64,000 nt of DNA from CAVTWY01 sp963738615 (GTDB taxonomy: Bacteria; Pseudomonadota; Gammaproteobacteria; Burkholderiales; Burkholderiaceae_C), in NCBI GenBank assembly GCA_963738615.1, contig CAVTXI010000010.1, positions 1-64,000 on the forward strand, in the 5' to 3' direction. A program made the translations under genes and the position numbers. The notes under the pieces were generated by a model. The model was not told the origin of the DNA. It saw only the letters and a list, made by a program, of their open reading frames with translations, and did not search any database. Positions 23,975-35,784 of this stretch are shown here, piece after piece; position 1 is the stretch's first letter, and each line of letters begins with the position of its first letter.

Positions 23975-24997
23975 ATGCACGCGAACGATGAACTGACGGC
24001 AACCGTGCAGGCAATGGTGCAACCCGGCAAGGGCATCCTCGCCGCCGACGAGAGCGCACCGACGATCGCGAAGCGCTTCCAGGCGATCTCGCTCGAGCCG
24101 ACCGAGGACAACCGGCGCGCCTACCGCAGCCTGATCGTGGGAACGCAAGGCCTGGGCGAGTTCGTCAGCGCCGTGATCCTGTTCGAAGAGACGCTGCTTC
24201 AACGCGACGACGCCGGCACCGCGCTGCCCGACGTGGCAGCGCGCTTGGGGCTCGTGCCCGGCGTGAAGGTCGACGCCGGCAAGGGCCCGCTGGCGCTGGC
24301 GCCCGGCGACGAGGTGACGCACGGCCTCGACGGCCTGGGCAAGCGCCTCGAGGGCTACAAGAAGAGTGGCGCGCGGTTCGCCAAATGGCGCGCGGTCTAC
24401 AACGTCTCGTCCACGTTGCCCAGCCGCATGGCGATCGAGGCGAATGCGCATGCGCTGGCACGCTACGCGGCGATCTGCCAGGAACTGGGCGTGGTGCCGA
24501 TCGTCGAGCCCGAGGTCTTGATCGACGGCGAGCACAGCATCGAGCGCTGCGCCGAAGTGACCGAGGCGGTGCTGCACGAGGTCTTCAGTGCGCTGGTTGC
24601 CCAGTGCGTGGTGCTCGAGCATGTCGTGCTCAAGCCGAGCATGGTCGTGCCCGGCAAGGCGCACGCCAAGCAGGCGGCACCCGACGAGGTCGCGGCGCAG
24701 ACGCTGCGTGTGCTGCGGCGCTGCGTACCGGCCGCAGTCGCGAGCATCAATTTCCTCTCCGGCGGCCAGACGCCGCAGCAGGCAACGGCCAACCTCGACG
24801 CGATGAACCGCCGCGGCGCGCAGCCCTGGCCGTTGAGCTTCTCGTATGGCCGTGCGCTGCTCGACCCCGCGCTGAAGGCCTGGAGCGGGCGCGCCGACAA
24901 CGTGCGTGCCGCCCAGGCCGCGTTGCTCGAACGCGCGAAGTTGAACGGCGCCGCCTGCCGCGGCCGTTGGCAGCCGACGATGGAGGCTCGCGGCTGA
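23975..24997 (+). CDS. class I fructose-bisphosphate aldolase
   Basis: 340 residues of the animal/plant-type class I aldolase. GKGILAADES (19-28) is the family signature, and the Schiff-base lysine is expected at Lys220 in VVLKPSMVVPG. It interconverts fructose-1,6-bisphosphate with DHAP and glyceraldehyde-3-phosphate without a metal. Start at ATG 23975 after GGAGATT; upstream in-frame sequence is non-conserved. The stop overlaps the next start (TGATG), coupling it to a long-chain acyl-CoA synthetase. Divergence from ppsA suggests a joint gluconeogenic role. Confidence 0.92.
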   Translation: MHANDELTATVQAMVQPGKGILAADESAPTIAKRFQAISLEPTEDNRRAYRSLIVGTQGLGEFVSAVILFEETLLQRDDAGTALPDVAARLGLVPGVKVDAGKGPLALAPGDEVTHGLDGLGKRLEGYKKSGARFAKWRAVYNVSSTLPSRMAIEANAHALARYAAICQELGVVPIVEPEVLIDGEHSIERCAEVTEAVLHEVFSALVAQCVVLEHVVLKPSMVVPGKAHAKQAAPDEVAAQTLRVLRRCVPAAVASINFLSGGQTPQQATANLDAMNRRGAQPWPLSFSYGRALLDPALKAWSGRADNVRAAQAALLERAKLNGAACRGRWQPTMEARG

Positions 24998-26752
24998 TGA
25001 AAGCCACCACCGACCGTGCTGCCGCACCCACGCTCGCGGAGAGCCGCATCGACGCCGAGATGGACGTGATCGCGCCCGACTCGCTCGCCCTGCAACGCCT
25101 CTACCACTGGGAACGAACCGCGCCCGACCGCATCGCGCTGACGCAGCCGATGGGTGGCGGCGTCGTGCGCGACTTCACCTGGGCCCAGGTGGCCGATCAG
25201 GTGCGCCGCATGGCCGCGCACCTGCAGGCCCAAGGCTGGGAGCGCGGCTCGAAGGTGGCGATCCTCTCGAAGAACTGCGCCTGGTGGCTGATGAGCGACC
25301 TGGCGATCTGGATGGCCGGCCATGTGTCGGTGCCGCTGTACCCGACGCTTGCGGCCGACACCGTCAGGCAGATCCTCGAGCACAGCGAGGCGCGTGCCTG
25401 CTTCGTCGGCAAGCTCGACGGCTGGGAAGGCATGAAGCCCGGCGTGCCGGCCGGTCTGCCGTGCATCAGCTGCCCGCTGTCGCCACCCGACGCGATCGAG
25501 TCCTATGAAGGGTGGGACGCGATCTGCGCGCGCAACCAACCGTTGAAGGGCACGCCCGTTCGCCCCGCCGAGGATCTGGCGACGCTGATCTACACCTCGG
25601 GCACCACCGGCAAGCCCAAGGGCGTGATGCACAGCTTCGGCAACTTCGCCTGGGCGCTGGACCACGGGTTGAAGCGCATCCCGATGACGGCCGAGGACCG
25701 CATGCTGTCGTACCTGCCGCTCGCGCACGTGGTCGAGCGCGTGCTGGTCGAGCATGGCTGGCTTACGCACCGGCATGCGCGTGTGGTTCGCCGAGTCGCT
25801 CGACACCTTCACCGCCGACATGCAGCGCGCGCGGCCGACGATCTTCTTCTCGGTGCCGCGGCTGTGGGTCAAGTTCCAGCATGGCGTGCACCACAAGATG
25901 CCGCCGGCCAAGCTCGATCGGTTGCTGCGGATCCCGCTCGTCGGCGGCCTGGTGCGGCGCAAGGTGCTGCGGGCGCTGGGGCTGGATCAATGCCGTTTCG
26001 CGGCGGGCGGCGCGGCGCCGATGCCGCTGGCGCTGCTGGCCTGGTACCGCAAGCTCGGCCTGCCCATCAACGAGGGCTACGGCATGACCGAGAACCTCGC
26101 CGTGTCGCACCTGACGCTGCCGGGCCGCAACCAGGAAGGCACGGTGGGGCCGCCGTACGACGGCGTCGAGGCGCGCATCGATGCGCAGACCGGCGAGATC
26201 CAGACACGCTGCGCCGCACAGATGCTCGGCTACTACAAGCAGCCCGAGCTGACTCGAGCCGCCTTCACCGACGACGGTTGGCTGCGCACCGGCGACAAGG
26301 GGCAGATCGACGCCCAGGGCAACCTGCGTATCACCGGCCGCGTGAAGGACCTGTTCAAGACCAGCAAGGGCAAGTACGTCGCGCCCGCGCCGATCGAAGA
26401 CAAGCTGGTCATGCACGAGGCGGTGGAAGCTTGCGTGGTGGCCGGTGCCAACCTGGGGCAGCCGCTGGGCATCGTGATGCTCAACGCCGAGGCGGCAGCC
26501 CGTGCCGGCAATGCCACCGGACGCGCCGTGCTCGAAGCGTCACTGAGCCGGCACCTGCAAGACGTCAACGCGACACTGGACCCGCACGAGCGTCTTGCCT
26601 GTCTGGTCGTGGCGGCCACCGCCTGGACGGTGGACAACGACCTCATCACGCCCACCTTCAAGGTCAAGCGCAACCGCGTCGATGACACTTACGCCGCGCA
26701 GTACGAGGCGTGGGAGTCCTCGGGGCGCCCGGTGATCTGGCAGCAGGCGTGA
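24997..26752 (+). CDS. long-chain acyl-CoA synthetase-like AMP-binding enzyme, single frameshift near 25760
   Basis: About 585 residues after joining two frames. The first half has IYTSGTTGKPKGVMHSFGN and LSYLPLAHVVERVLVEHG. After one extra base at about 25755-25775 the second half continues with TGMRVWFAESLDTF, NEGYGMTEN, LGYYKQPELT, DGWLRTGDKGQID and RVKDLFKTSKGKYVAPAPIE, typical of long-chain fatty acid:CoA ligases. Both halves are intact, so an indel error is the simplest reading. The start ATG overlaps the aldolase stop. The enzyme should activate fatty acids for beta-oxidation or lipid synthesis. Its 3' end overlaps the convergent DUF2934 frame. Confidence 0.82.
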
Positions 26753-27059
26753 CGCCGCTGATGACGTGGTACGCGCGGCTCCGATGCGTTGAGCTGCGCC
26801 AGTGCCGGAGCCGGCAGGGTGCCGACTCCACCTGCAGCACCTGGGCTTCGGCCTCGAGCCAGTCGTCGAGTTCGTGCCCGGGCTCGCAACCACGCGCTTC
26901 GAACAGCGCATAGGCGGCTTCGCGTATTGCCTGCTCGCGATCGGCTGGTGCGGGCATGCTGGCGGCCTGCGATTCGACGCTCGAAGCCGGCTCGGCTGCG
27001 GGATCCATGACCTTCACCTTGTGGGCAAGGGTCTTCGTCGTTGCGACCAGTTGTGCCAT
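26664..27059 (-). CDS. DUF2934 domain protein
   Basis: The N-terminal about 80 residues are convincing: MAQLVATTKTLAHKVKV, then the DUF2934 core REQAIREAAYALFEARGCEPGHELDDWLEAEAQV. The function of DUF2934 is unknown. The rest of this frame (from about 26800 down) is Arg/Pro/Ser-rich and runs antisense into the 3' end of the acyl-CoA synthetase, so the real end may be nearer 26800 with a frameshift. The start has GGAGACT upstream. Confidence 0.6.
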   Translation of the reverse strand: MAQLVATTKTLAHKVKVMDPAAEPASSVESQAASMPAPADREQAIREAAYALFEARGCEPGHELDDWLEAEAQVLQVESAPCRLRHWRSSTHRSRAYHVISGVTPAARSPGAPRTPTPRTARRKCHRRGCA

Positions 27060-27196
27060 CTCGAGTCTCCTGTGACGCAGCGTTGATCAACGTGCAGCGA
27101 ACCGCGTCTCGATCGCTGCATCGGGCAACGATAAGACGCTTGCGGGCCGACCAATTGCGCGAACGTCAATTCACCGGACAGCAAAGCCATGGGCGT

Positions 27197-27433
27197 TCAG
27201 CTGCGCAAGTACGCCACGATGCCGCGCAGCGTGCGCAGCTTCGCGCCGTCGGCCTCGGGGATGCAGCGCCGGTGCGCTCGTGCAGTGCCGATGACGAAGT
27301 TCATGAAGTCCATGGAATCCAGGTCGAGCGCCTCGCGCAGGTCTTCGTCGTCGCCGACGGTCGACAGGTCGGCCTCGGGTGCGATGCCGGCCAGCAGCTC
27401 GGCGGCCAGCGCGCGGATCTCGGTCTCGTTCAT
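27197..27433 (-). CDS. acyl carrier protein
   Basis: 78 residues with the carrier fold and phosphopantetheine attachment Ser40 in LDLDSMDFMNFV. Acidic helix II follows, although the later half (TARAHRRCIPEADGAKLRT) is more basic than housekeeping AcpP. It is the last gene of the acs/2-oxoacid dehydrogenase operon, 13 bp after E2, so it is probably a specialised carrier rather than the fatty-acid synthase one. Unlike the rest of this operon, its frame is intact. Confidence 0.8.
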   Translation of the reverse strand: MNETEIRALAAELLAGIAPEADLSTVGDDEDLREALDLDSMDFMNFVIGTARAHRRCIPEADGAKLRTLRGIVAYLRS

Positions 27434-27446
27434 GCGGGTTCCTGGT

Positions 27447-28694
27447 TCAGCGGAGTTGATCGGGGTTCTGCAGCCGCTGGTCGATCGCCGCGAGCAACTG
27501 GCCGCCGAGGTGGCCGTCGCTCGCGCGGTGGTCGGCGGCCAGCTCAGCGGTCACCAGCGGGCGCGGCACCACCTGGCCGTCGACGACCCACGGCCGCTCG
27601 ACGACGCGGCCAAAGCCGACGATCGCCACCTGCGGCGGGTAGATGACGCCCAGCACGCTGTCGGCGCCGCGATCGCCCAGGCTCGTGACGGTGATCGTCG
27701 GGTCCGTCAGCTCGCGAGCTGCGCAGGCCGCCGGTGCGCGCGCGCTGCACCAGGTCGCGCAGGGCGGCCATCAGCTCGGGCAGCGTCTGCTGGTCGGCGT
27801 GTGCGATCGCCGGCGCGACCAGCCCGCCGCCGCGCAGCGAGATCGCCCAGCCGATGTGGATGCCGTGCCCGGCGCGGAAGCGCGCCGTTCTCGTAGAAGC
27901 CGTTGAGCTGCGGCACCTGCGCCAGCGCGCGCGCCGTGGCCTTCAGCAGCAGCGCGGCCGGCAGCAGCCGCTCGGTCGGCGCGGCGGTCGCGTTGTAGGC
28001 CTCGAGCCAGGCCTGCGGCGGCGTGCGAAGTCGACCGTGGTGCCGAGGTAGTAGTGCGGGATCTCGCGCTTGGATCGGCCCATCGCCGCGGCGATGGCCT
28101 GGCGCATCTGCGCCGGATCGAAGCCGCGTCTGGGCTGGCGCTGGCGTCGCGGCGCGGCGTCGGTGCCTGCCTGAGCCGCGAGCTCGACGTCGGCCAGCGT
28201 CACCGCGCCGTCGACGCCGGTGCCGTGCAGCGCGCGCGGCGTCGAGGCCCAGTTCCCGCGCGCGCGTCGTGCGGCGGGGCTGACCATGGGGCGCTTGCCT
28301 TCGCGTGGCGCCGGCCCTTCGACAAGCTCAGGGCGAACGGGTCGGCGGGGCCCTTCGACAGAGACGGGGAGCTCAGGGCGGACCGACTCGGAAGGCCTCG
28401 CCGGTGACGTCGGTGGGGCGGCGGCTGGCACAGGCGGCACGCTCGGGCGCGACGGCTCACCGGCCCGGCGCACCTGCGCCAGCACCGCGCCCACCGGCAG
28501 CTCGACATCGAGCGCGACCAGCTCGTCGATCACGCCGTCCAGGAAACACTCGACGTCGATCGCGCCCTTGTGCGTCTCGACCACCGCCACGACGTCGCCG
28601 CGGCTTCACGCGGTCGCCCGGCTTGCACCAGCCACTCGACGACCTTGCCGGTCTCCATGTCGGCGCCCAGCGAGGGCATCGTGAACTCGGCCAT
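27447..28694 (-). pseudogene. 2-oxoacid dehydrogenase E2 (dihydrolipoamide acyltransferase), multiply frameshifted
   Basis: Pieces in several frames build an E2 of about 415 residues. The lipoyl domain starts at ATG 28694 (MAEFTMPSLGADMETGKVVE; after a one-base shift VVETHKGAIDVE, with Lys the lipoyl site). A Pro-rich linker contains a repeat element. The E3-binding-like segment follows (SPAARRARG), then the catalytic domain PHYYLGTTVDF, SLGDRGADSVLGVIYPPQVAIVGFG and the active-site DHRASDG. Shifts lie near 28600, 28020, 27880 and 27710. E2 would transfer acyl groups to CoA in a pyruvate, acetoin or branched-chain complex with the E1 genes upstream. No E3 gene is in the window. Confidence 0.78.
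28314..28383. repeat. two imperfect copies of a REP-like palindromic repeat inside the E2 linker
   Basis: Copy 1 (28314-28341) reads GCCCTTCGACAAGCTCAGGG followed by CGAACGGG. Copy 2 (28350-28383) has the same ends, CCCTTCGACA and AGCTCAGGGCG, with about nine extra bases between. The core CCCTTCGACAAGCTCAGGG is an imperfect hairpin (CCCT/AGGG outer pairs) and is a widespread intergenic repeat in proteobacteria. Here it lies within coding sequence of the flexible linker and reads through without a stop (PVRPELVEGPAPREG), so the insertion is tolerated. Confidence 0.6.
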
Positions 28695-28705
28695 CGCACG
28701 TGTCG

Positions 28706-29685
28706 TCAGGCGCGCTTCGGCACGATCGCGCGCACCGCGTCGACGATTCCGTCGACCTGCGGCAGCGCGGCTTCTTCCATGTGCGCGGCGTAGGGCACCG
28801 GCACCTCGCGGCTGCAGACGCGCCGGATCGGCGCGTCGAGTTCGTAGAACGCGTCCTCCGACCAGCCGCGCGGCGATCTCGGCCGAGATCGAGCCGCTCT
28901 TCCAGCCCTCGTCGACGATGACGACGCGGCGGGTGCGCGTCGACCGACGCGATGATCGTCGGCATGTCGAGCGGGCGCAGCACGCGCAGGTCGATCACCT
29001 CGGCGTCGATGCCCGTCCTTCGCCAGCCGCTCGGCCGCGGCCAGGCACTTCGGCAGGCTGTTGCCGTAGGTCACGAGCTCACGTCGCGCCCCGGCCGGCG
29101 CACGCTGCGCGTGCTCGATGTCCACGCCGGTCACCGCAGGATCGAGATCGCCCTCGGCGTTGTAGAGCACGATGTGCTCGAAGATCAGCACCGGATTCGG
29201 GTCGGCCAGCGCGGCGGCCAGCATGAAGCGCGCATCCTCGACCGTGCCGGGCGCCAGCACCTTCAGCCCCGGGATGTGCGCGTACCAGCCCTCCAGGCTG
29301 TGCGAGTGCTGCGCCGCCAGCTGGCGTCCGCCGCCGGTGGCCATGCGGATCACCAGCGGCACCGCGAACTGGCCGCCGCGACATGTGCGCGATCGTCGCC
29401 GCGTTGTTCATGATCTGGTCCAGCGCGAGCAGGCTGAAGTTGCAGGTCATGATCTCGACGATCGGCCGCAGTCCCGCCATCGCCGCGCCGATGCCGGCGC
29501 CGGTGAAGCCGTTCTCGGCCAGCGGCGTGTCGATGATCCGCTCCGGGCCGAACTCCTCGAGCAGGCCCTTGGTCACGGCATAGCAGCCGCCGTACTTGCC
29601 CACGTCCTCGCCCATCACGAAGCGTGCGCGGGTCGGCGCGCAGCGCGTCGCGGATCGCCTGCCTGCAGGCTTCGCGGTAGGTCAT
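28706..29685 (-). pseudogene. 2-oxoacid dehydrogenase E1 beta subunit, multiply frameshifted
   Basis: About 325 residues once frames are joined: MTYREACRQAIRDAL, MMGEDVGKYGGCYAVTKGLLEEFGPERIIDTPLAENGFTG, then MRPIVEIMTCNFSLLALDQI-like GLRPIVEIMTCNFSLLALD, HSHSLEGWYAHIPGLKVLAPGTVEDAR and the C-terminal DAPIRRVCSREVPVPYAAHMEEAALP. It is the beta chain of a heterotetrameric thiamine-diphosphate E1. Shifts near 29620, 29375, 29015, 28950 and 28870 are mostly single extra bases. The E1 alpha gene ends 25 bp upstream and E2 starts 11 bp downstream. Confidence 0.8.
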
Positions 29686-29710
29686 GCGCAGGGGTCGGCG
29701 GCGGTCGGGC

Positions 29711-30749
29711 TCATGGCGGGCGCTCCTGCGACCGTGTGCCTGGACAACGCCGTCCCTTCGCCTCCTGGACCACCGCGTCCATCAGCACGAAGCGCTCCAG
29801 CTCGTCCACGGGTTCCAGCGTGCCCGCCTCGGCGAAGGCGACGGCGGCATCGATCTCGGCCGCGATCTCGGCGTCGATCGCCGCCGCTTCGTCAGCGTTC
29901 AGCTGGTGGTTGTCGGCCATCCACGAGCGCAAGCGCTCGATCGGGTCGCGCTGCTTCCAGCCCTCGATCTCGTCGCGCGTGCGGTAGGCCTGGGTGTCGA
30001 ACATCGAGTGGGCGCGAAAGCGATAGGTGCGGCACTCGAGGAAGCAGGGCCCCTGCCCGCCCGGATCTGCTCGACGGCGCGCGCGCGCCGCGAGCCTCGA
30101 TCTTCGACCGGATCCATGCCGTCGACCTGCTCGGCCGCATGCGGTAGGCCTCGGCCTTGCGAAGATATCGGTCTCGGACCTCGCTGTCCTCCAGCGGCAC
30201 GCCCATCGCGTAGAGGTTGTTCTCGCAGACGAACAGCACCGGCAGCTGCCAGAATGGCGCCAGATTCATGCTCTCGTGGAACGCGCCTTCGCCACCGCGC
30301 CTTCGCCGAAGAAGCAGGCCGTCACCGCCGCCGGGCCGCAGCCGCTTGTCGGCCATCGCGATGCCGGCGGCCAGCGGCAACCCGCCGCCGACGATCGCGT
30401 TGCCGCCGTAGAAGCGGTGCTCGCCGGTCGAAGATGTGCATCGAGCCGCCGCGCCCGCGGCAGCAGCCCTCGAGCTTGCCGAGCATCTCGGCCGGTGAGC
30501 GGCCCCATCGACACGCCGCGCGCCAGCGCCTGGCCGTGTTCGCGATAGGTGGCGACCACGGCGTCGCGCGGCTCGAGCGCCTGCATCACGCCGACGGCCA
30601 CCGCTTCCTCGCCGTCGTAGAGGTGCAGGAAGCCGCGGATCTTCTGCGCCTGATAAAGCTCGACGCACTTGGCCTCGAAGCGGCGGATGCGCAGCATCTG
30701 CCGGTAAAGGTGCTGCAGGTGGGCGCGGTCCAGGCGCAGCTTGCTCGCG

Positions 30750-30753
<4 letters not shown>
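29711..30753 (-). pseudogene. 2-oxoacid dehydrogenase E1 alpha subunit, multiply frameshifted
   Basis: About 345 residues when reassembled: MLRIRRFEAKCVELYQAQKIRGFLHLYDGEEAVAVGV, TYREHGQALARGV, the thiamine-diphosphate motif region (GGNAIVGGGLPLAAGIAMADK, FGEGAV, ESMNLAPFWQLPVLFVCENN), then YAMGVPLEDSEVRDRY and MFDTQAYRTRDEIEGWKQRDPIERLR. At least eight frame changes fall in about 1 kb. The ATG at 30753 overlaps the stop of acs (ATGA), but one base must be inserted after it to enter the conserved frame (ASKLRLDRAHLQHLYRQ). It binds thiamine diphosphate and decarboxylates the 2-oxoacid together with E1 beta. Confidence 0.8.
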
Positions 30754-32566
<1,813 letters not shown>

Positions 32567-32720
32567 GGAAGGCCTCCTCGTCGTCGTCGGACGCTTTGCA
32601 GGGCCCGCAGCCGGAAGTCGGAAGCCGGACTGCGACTGCATCTTCCGCGTCTGCGCTTGGCAGCCTATTGATGATGATCAATGGCGGATCGAGGAACTGC
32701 AGCAAGATCGTCCGCGCCGC

Positions 32721-34081
32721 ATGACGAACACAGACCTTCACATGGCCGACGCGCTGCCGTCTCTACGCCACGAGTACGGTGCACGTACCGTGATGCGCAG
32801 ATCCGGCGGCACCGACCACCTGACGCGCAGCGCGTTCGCTTTCGTGCTGGCCGGCGGGCGTGGCGCGCGGCTGCAGCAACTGACCGATTGGCGGGCCAAG
32901 CCCGCGGTTCCGTTCGCGGGCAAGCTGAAGATCATCGACTTCACACTCAGCAACTGCGTGAACTCGGGCATCCGCCGCATCGCGGTGCTCACACAGTACA
33001 AGGCGCAGAGCCTGATCCGACACGTCGAGCGCGGCTGGGGGTTTCTGGCGCCCAGTCTGGGCGAGTACGTCGACGTCGTGCCGGCGCAGCAACGGCTCGA
33101 CGAGAACTGGTACAGCGGAACGGCCGACGCCGTCTACCAGAACCTGAACATCCTGCGCGAGGCCGACGCCGAACATGCGCTGATCCTGGCCGGCGATCAC
33201 GTCTACAAGATGGACTACGGGGTCATGCTGGCGCAGCATGTGGCCACGGGCGCCGACGTGACGGTGGCGTGCGTCGAGGTGCCCCTGGCCGACGCGGTGA
33301 ACTTCGGGGTGATGGCGGTGGACGACGAAGGGCGCGTCGTCGCGTTCGACGAGAAGCCGGCCCGGCCCAGACCGCTGCCGGGCACACCGGATCGCGCGCT
33401 CGCAAGCATGGGCATCTACGTGTTCGATACGGCGTTCCTGTGCGAGCAACTCGCGCGCGACGCGGCCGACGCGAATCGAGCCATGACTTCGGCAAGGACG
33501 TGATTCCGCGCCTGCTGGACGGGCATCGGGTCATGGCGCACCCCTTTGCCGACAGCTGCGTCAACATGGTCGGCGAGCGACCGTACTGGCGCGATGTGGG
33601 CACGGTCGATGCGTACTGGGAAGCCAACATCGATCTCGTCAAGGTCGTACCCGAGCTCAACCTGTACGACGACCAGTGGCCCATCCTCAGCTTGCAGCCC
33701 CAGTTGCCGCCGGCGAAGTTCGTGTTCGACGGCGACACGCGTCGCGGCACTGCGCTCGACTCGCTGGTATCCAGCGGCTGCATCGTCAGCGGCGCCACCG
33801 TGCGGCGCTCGATCCTCTTCTCGAAGGTGCGCGTCGGCGACCAGAGCCTGATCGAGGATTCGGTGGTGCTGCCCGAGGTGACCATCGGCCAGAACGTGAG
33901 CCTGCGGCGCGCCGTGGTGGACAAGCGATGCGTCTTGCCCGACGGCTTCCAGGCCGGTCTGAACCCGGTGCAGGACAAGGCGCGCTTCCACGTGACCGAG
34001 CGAGGCATCACGCTGATCACACCATCGATGCTCGGCCAGACGCCCGCCGCGCGCCACGGCACTCGAGGAGCCACACCATGA
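32721..34081 (+). CDS. glgC: glucose-1-phosphate adenylyltransferase, single frameshift near 33473
   Basis: About 453 residues. It makes ADP-glucose, the committed step of glycogen synthesis. LAGGRGARLQQLTDWRAKPAVPF is the nucleotide-binding signature; YSGTADAVYQN, LILAGDHVYKMDY and FDEKPARP follow. One base seems lost at about 33473 (a TT reduced to T before CGAGC). After it the other frame continues SHDFGKDVIPRLL, YWRDVGTVDAYWEAN and the left-handed beta-helix C-terminus (GCIVSGATVRRSILFSKVRVG). Start ATG 32721; upstream in-frame residues are not conserved. The stop overlaps the start of a cytochrome c gene. Confidence 0.88.
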
Positions 34082-34620
34082 TCCATGCACCCCGTCTCGT
34101 CGCACTTCTGCGCCAACCCTGGTGGGCCGTGATGCTGGCAGCAGCGCTGTTCACGCCGCCGCTGGTCGCCGGGCCCAACGCCGAGCCCGCGCCGGGCGAG
34201 TACCGCGTTGTCGACGGCAAGGTGGACCGAGGCACCTATACCGGTTGGCGGCTGTTTCACACGACTTGTTATGGCTGTCACGGTGTTGGTGGTGTGGGCA
34301 CCGACGTGGCGCCGAACCTGGTGGAGAGCGTGAAGGCACTCACGCCGCGGGCGTTCGCGACCAAGGTGCTGACAAGCTACCGCATCGTGCTGCTGGCCAG
34401 CGAGGCCAACACCGATGACCGCAGCGCGGTCCGCGAAGCGATGATCGAAGAAGTCATGCGGCGCGAACGGGGTGCGCGCGGCCAGATCGTCATGCCCGCG
34501 TGGGAAGCGGACCCCAAGGTGAACCCGCACGTGCTGGACCTGTTTGCCTACCTCTCGGCGCGCGCCGATGGCAAGCTGGGACCTGGCAAACCGAAACTCA
34601 TGGCGCCGAGCAAGCGCTAG
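34078..34620 (+). CDS. secreted mono-heme c-type cytochrome
   Basis: 180 residues with a signal peptide (WWAVMLAAALFTPPLVAGP) and one heme motif CYGCH (64-68) near the N-terminus. A likely distal Met lies in GQIVMPAWE, as in class I cytochromes c. It should work in the periplasm as an electron carrier or subunit of a dehydrogenase. Its ATG overlaps the glgC stop (ATGA), an unexpected coupling of a glycogen gene with a redox protein. No partner oxidoreductase adjoins it. Confidence 0.8.
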   Translation: MIHAPRLVALLRQPWWAVMLAAALFTPPLVAGPNAEPAPGEYRVVDGKVDRGTYTGWRLFHTTCYGCHGVGGVGTDVAPNLVESVKALTPRAFATKVLTSYRIVLLASEANTDDRSAVREAMIEEVMRRERGARGQIVMPAWEADPKVNPHVLDLFAYLSARADGKLGPGKPKLMAPSKR

Positions 34621-34838
34621 CGATGCGCGAAGGCGGTACGATGCCTTTCCCTGGGCCGCACGCGAGCAGCGTCATCATGAATTGCAGGCTTGGCGATATG
34701 GCCGTTGTCGTGCCGCCGCCTCGACGTGTTGGCGCGTGAAGCCGCAGCCCCGCGAAGACCTGGCGCTGCGCGTCGGCGAGATCGTGGAGCGTGCGGCCAA
34801 CTTCAACGCGCTGCGCCACCTGGCTTAATCTCGGCGTC

Positions 34839-35258
34839 GTGGACGACACCGACCATCAGCTGATTTCGCTGCTGCGCAAAGACGCGCGCGTTGGCATCGC
34901 CACCCTGGCGGCGAAGCTGGGTGTGTCGCGCGGTACGGTCACCAATCGGCTGCGCAAGCTCGAAGACGATGGCGTGATCGTCGGCTACACGGTGCAGTTG
35001 CGCCCTGACGCGCAGCCCAACCAGATCTGCGCCTGGATGGGCGTGCGCGTCGAAGGCAACCAGACCCGCACCGTCATCGCGAGCCTGCTGGGTGAGCCGG
35101 GTGTCGAGGCGCTGCACGACACCAACGGCCGCTGGGACCTGCTGGCCGAACTGCGCGCATCGTCGAACGCCGAGTTGTCGGAAGTGCTCGAGCGCGTGCG
35201 CCTGATCAAGGGCATCGCCAACACCGAGACGAGCATCCTGCTGGCGAGCTTCCGCTAG
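34839..35258 (+). CDS. Lrp/AsnC family transcriptional regulator
   Basis: 139 residues: an N-terminal helix-turn-helix (DDTDHQLISLLRKDARVGIATLAAKLGVSRGTVTNRLRKLEDDGVIVGYTV) and a RAM/AsnC ligand domain (GVEALHDTNGRWDLLAELRA). The GTG at 34839 places the start just before the conserved DxxD; ATG at 34791 would add 16 unrelated residues. These proteins form octamers and respond to amino acids. The neighbouring YchJ and amino-acid enzyme genes give no clear target. Confidence 0.85.
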   Translation: MDDTDHQLISLLRKDARVGIATLAAKLGVSRGTVTNRLRKLEDDGVIVGYTVQLRPDAQPNQICAWMGVRVEGNQTRTVIASLLGEPGVEALHDTNGRWDLLAELRASSNAELSEVLERVRLIKGIANTETSILLASFR

Positions 35259-35719
35259 CGGGCCTGAGCGTCGTCGTCGTCCTTCACCACCTGGCCGTCG
35301 ATGTAGCGCCAGGCTCCTTGTTCGCGCACGAAGCGGCTTACTTCGTGCAGCTTCATCGCGCGTCCGTTGGCTTTGTAGTGGGCAACGAACTCGACCACGC
35401 CTGAATCGCCGCTGCTCGCTTCGTGCAGGATCTCGAGGCCGGTCCACCGCAGCGGCGTCAGCTCGAGATCGCCGGGTACGGTCGATGGGTGCCACGTGTG
35501 CATCAGGTAGTCGTGAAGATCCCGTGGCGCAACGCCGCTGCCTTGCAGCAGCGCGTAGGCGGTGTATCGCGAGCGCATCAGCTGTTGCGGCGTCGGCGCG
35601 TTTTCACCTTGCGCGAGGCCCTCGTGCCAACGGCCGCAACACGATGCGTAATCAGGTGGGTTCGACAGGTTGTCTCTGACGTGGCAAGGACACGGCAGGT
35701 TTCGAGGACGTGGGCGCAT
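35255..35719 (-). CDS. ychJ: YchJ family metal-binding protein
   Basis: 154 residues. An N-terminal cysteine cluster of the SEC-C type (CPCHVRDNL then ASCCGRWHEG) is followed by the NTF2-like YchJ core (TPQQLMRSRYTAYALL, YLMHTWHPST, GVVEFVAHYKANG). SEC-C clusters bind zinc; the cellular role of YchJ is unknown. The stop overlaps the convergent Lrp gene stop by 4 bp. The start at 35719 follows the family N-terminus, with the cysteine motif about 10 residues in. Confidence 0.83.
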   Translation of the reverse strand: MRPRPRNLPCPCHVRDNLSNPPDYASCCGRWHEGLAQGENAPTPQQLMRSRYTAYALLQGSGVAPRDLHDYLMHTWHPSTVPGDLELTPLRWTGLEILHEASSGDSGVVEFVAHYKANGRAMKLHEVSRFVREQGAWRYIDGQVVKDDDDAQAR

Positions 35720-35784
35720 GGCGGCGGATTGTGGCGGCGTGCACTGCAGGACACGGCGCGTTTCGATCGATACGATGGCGTGCC

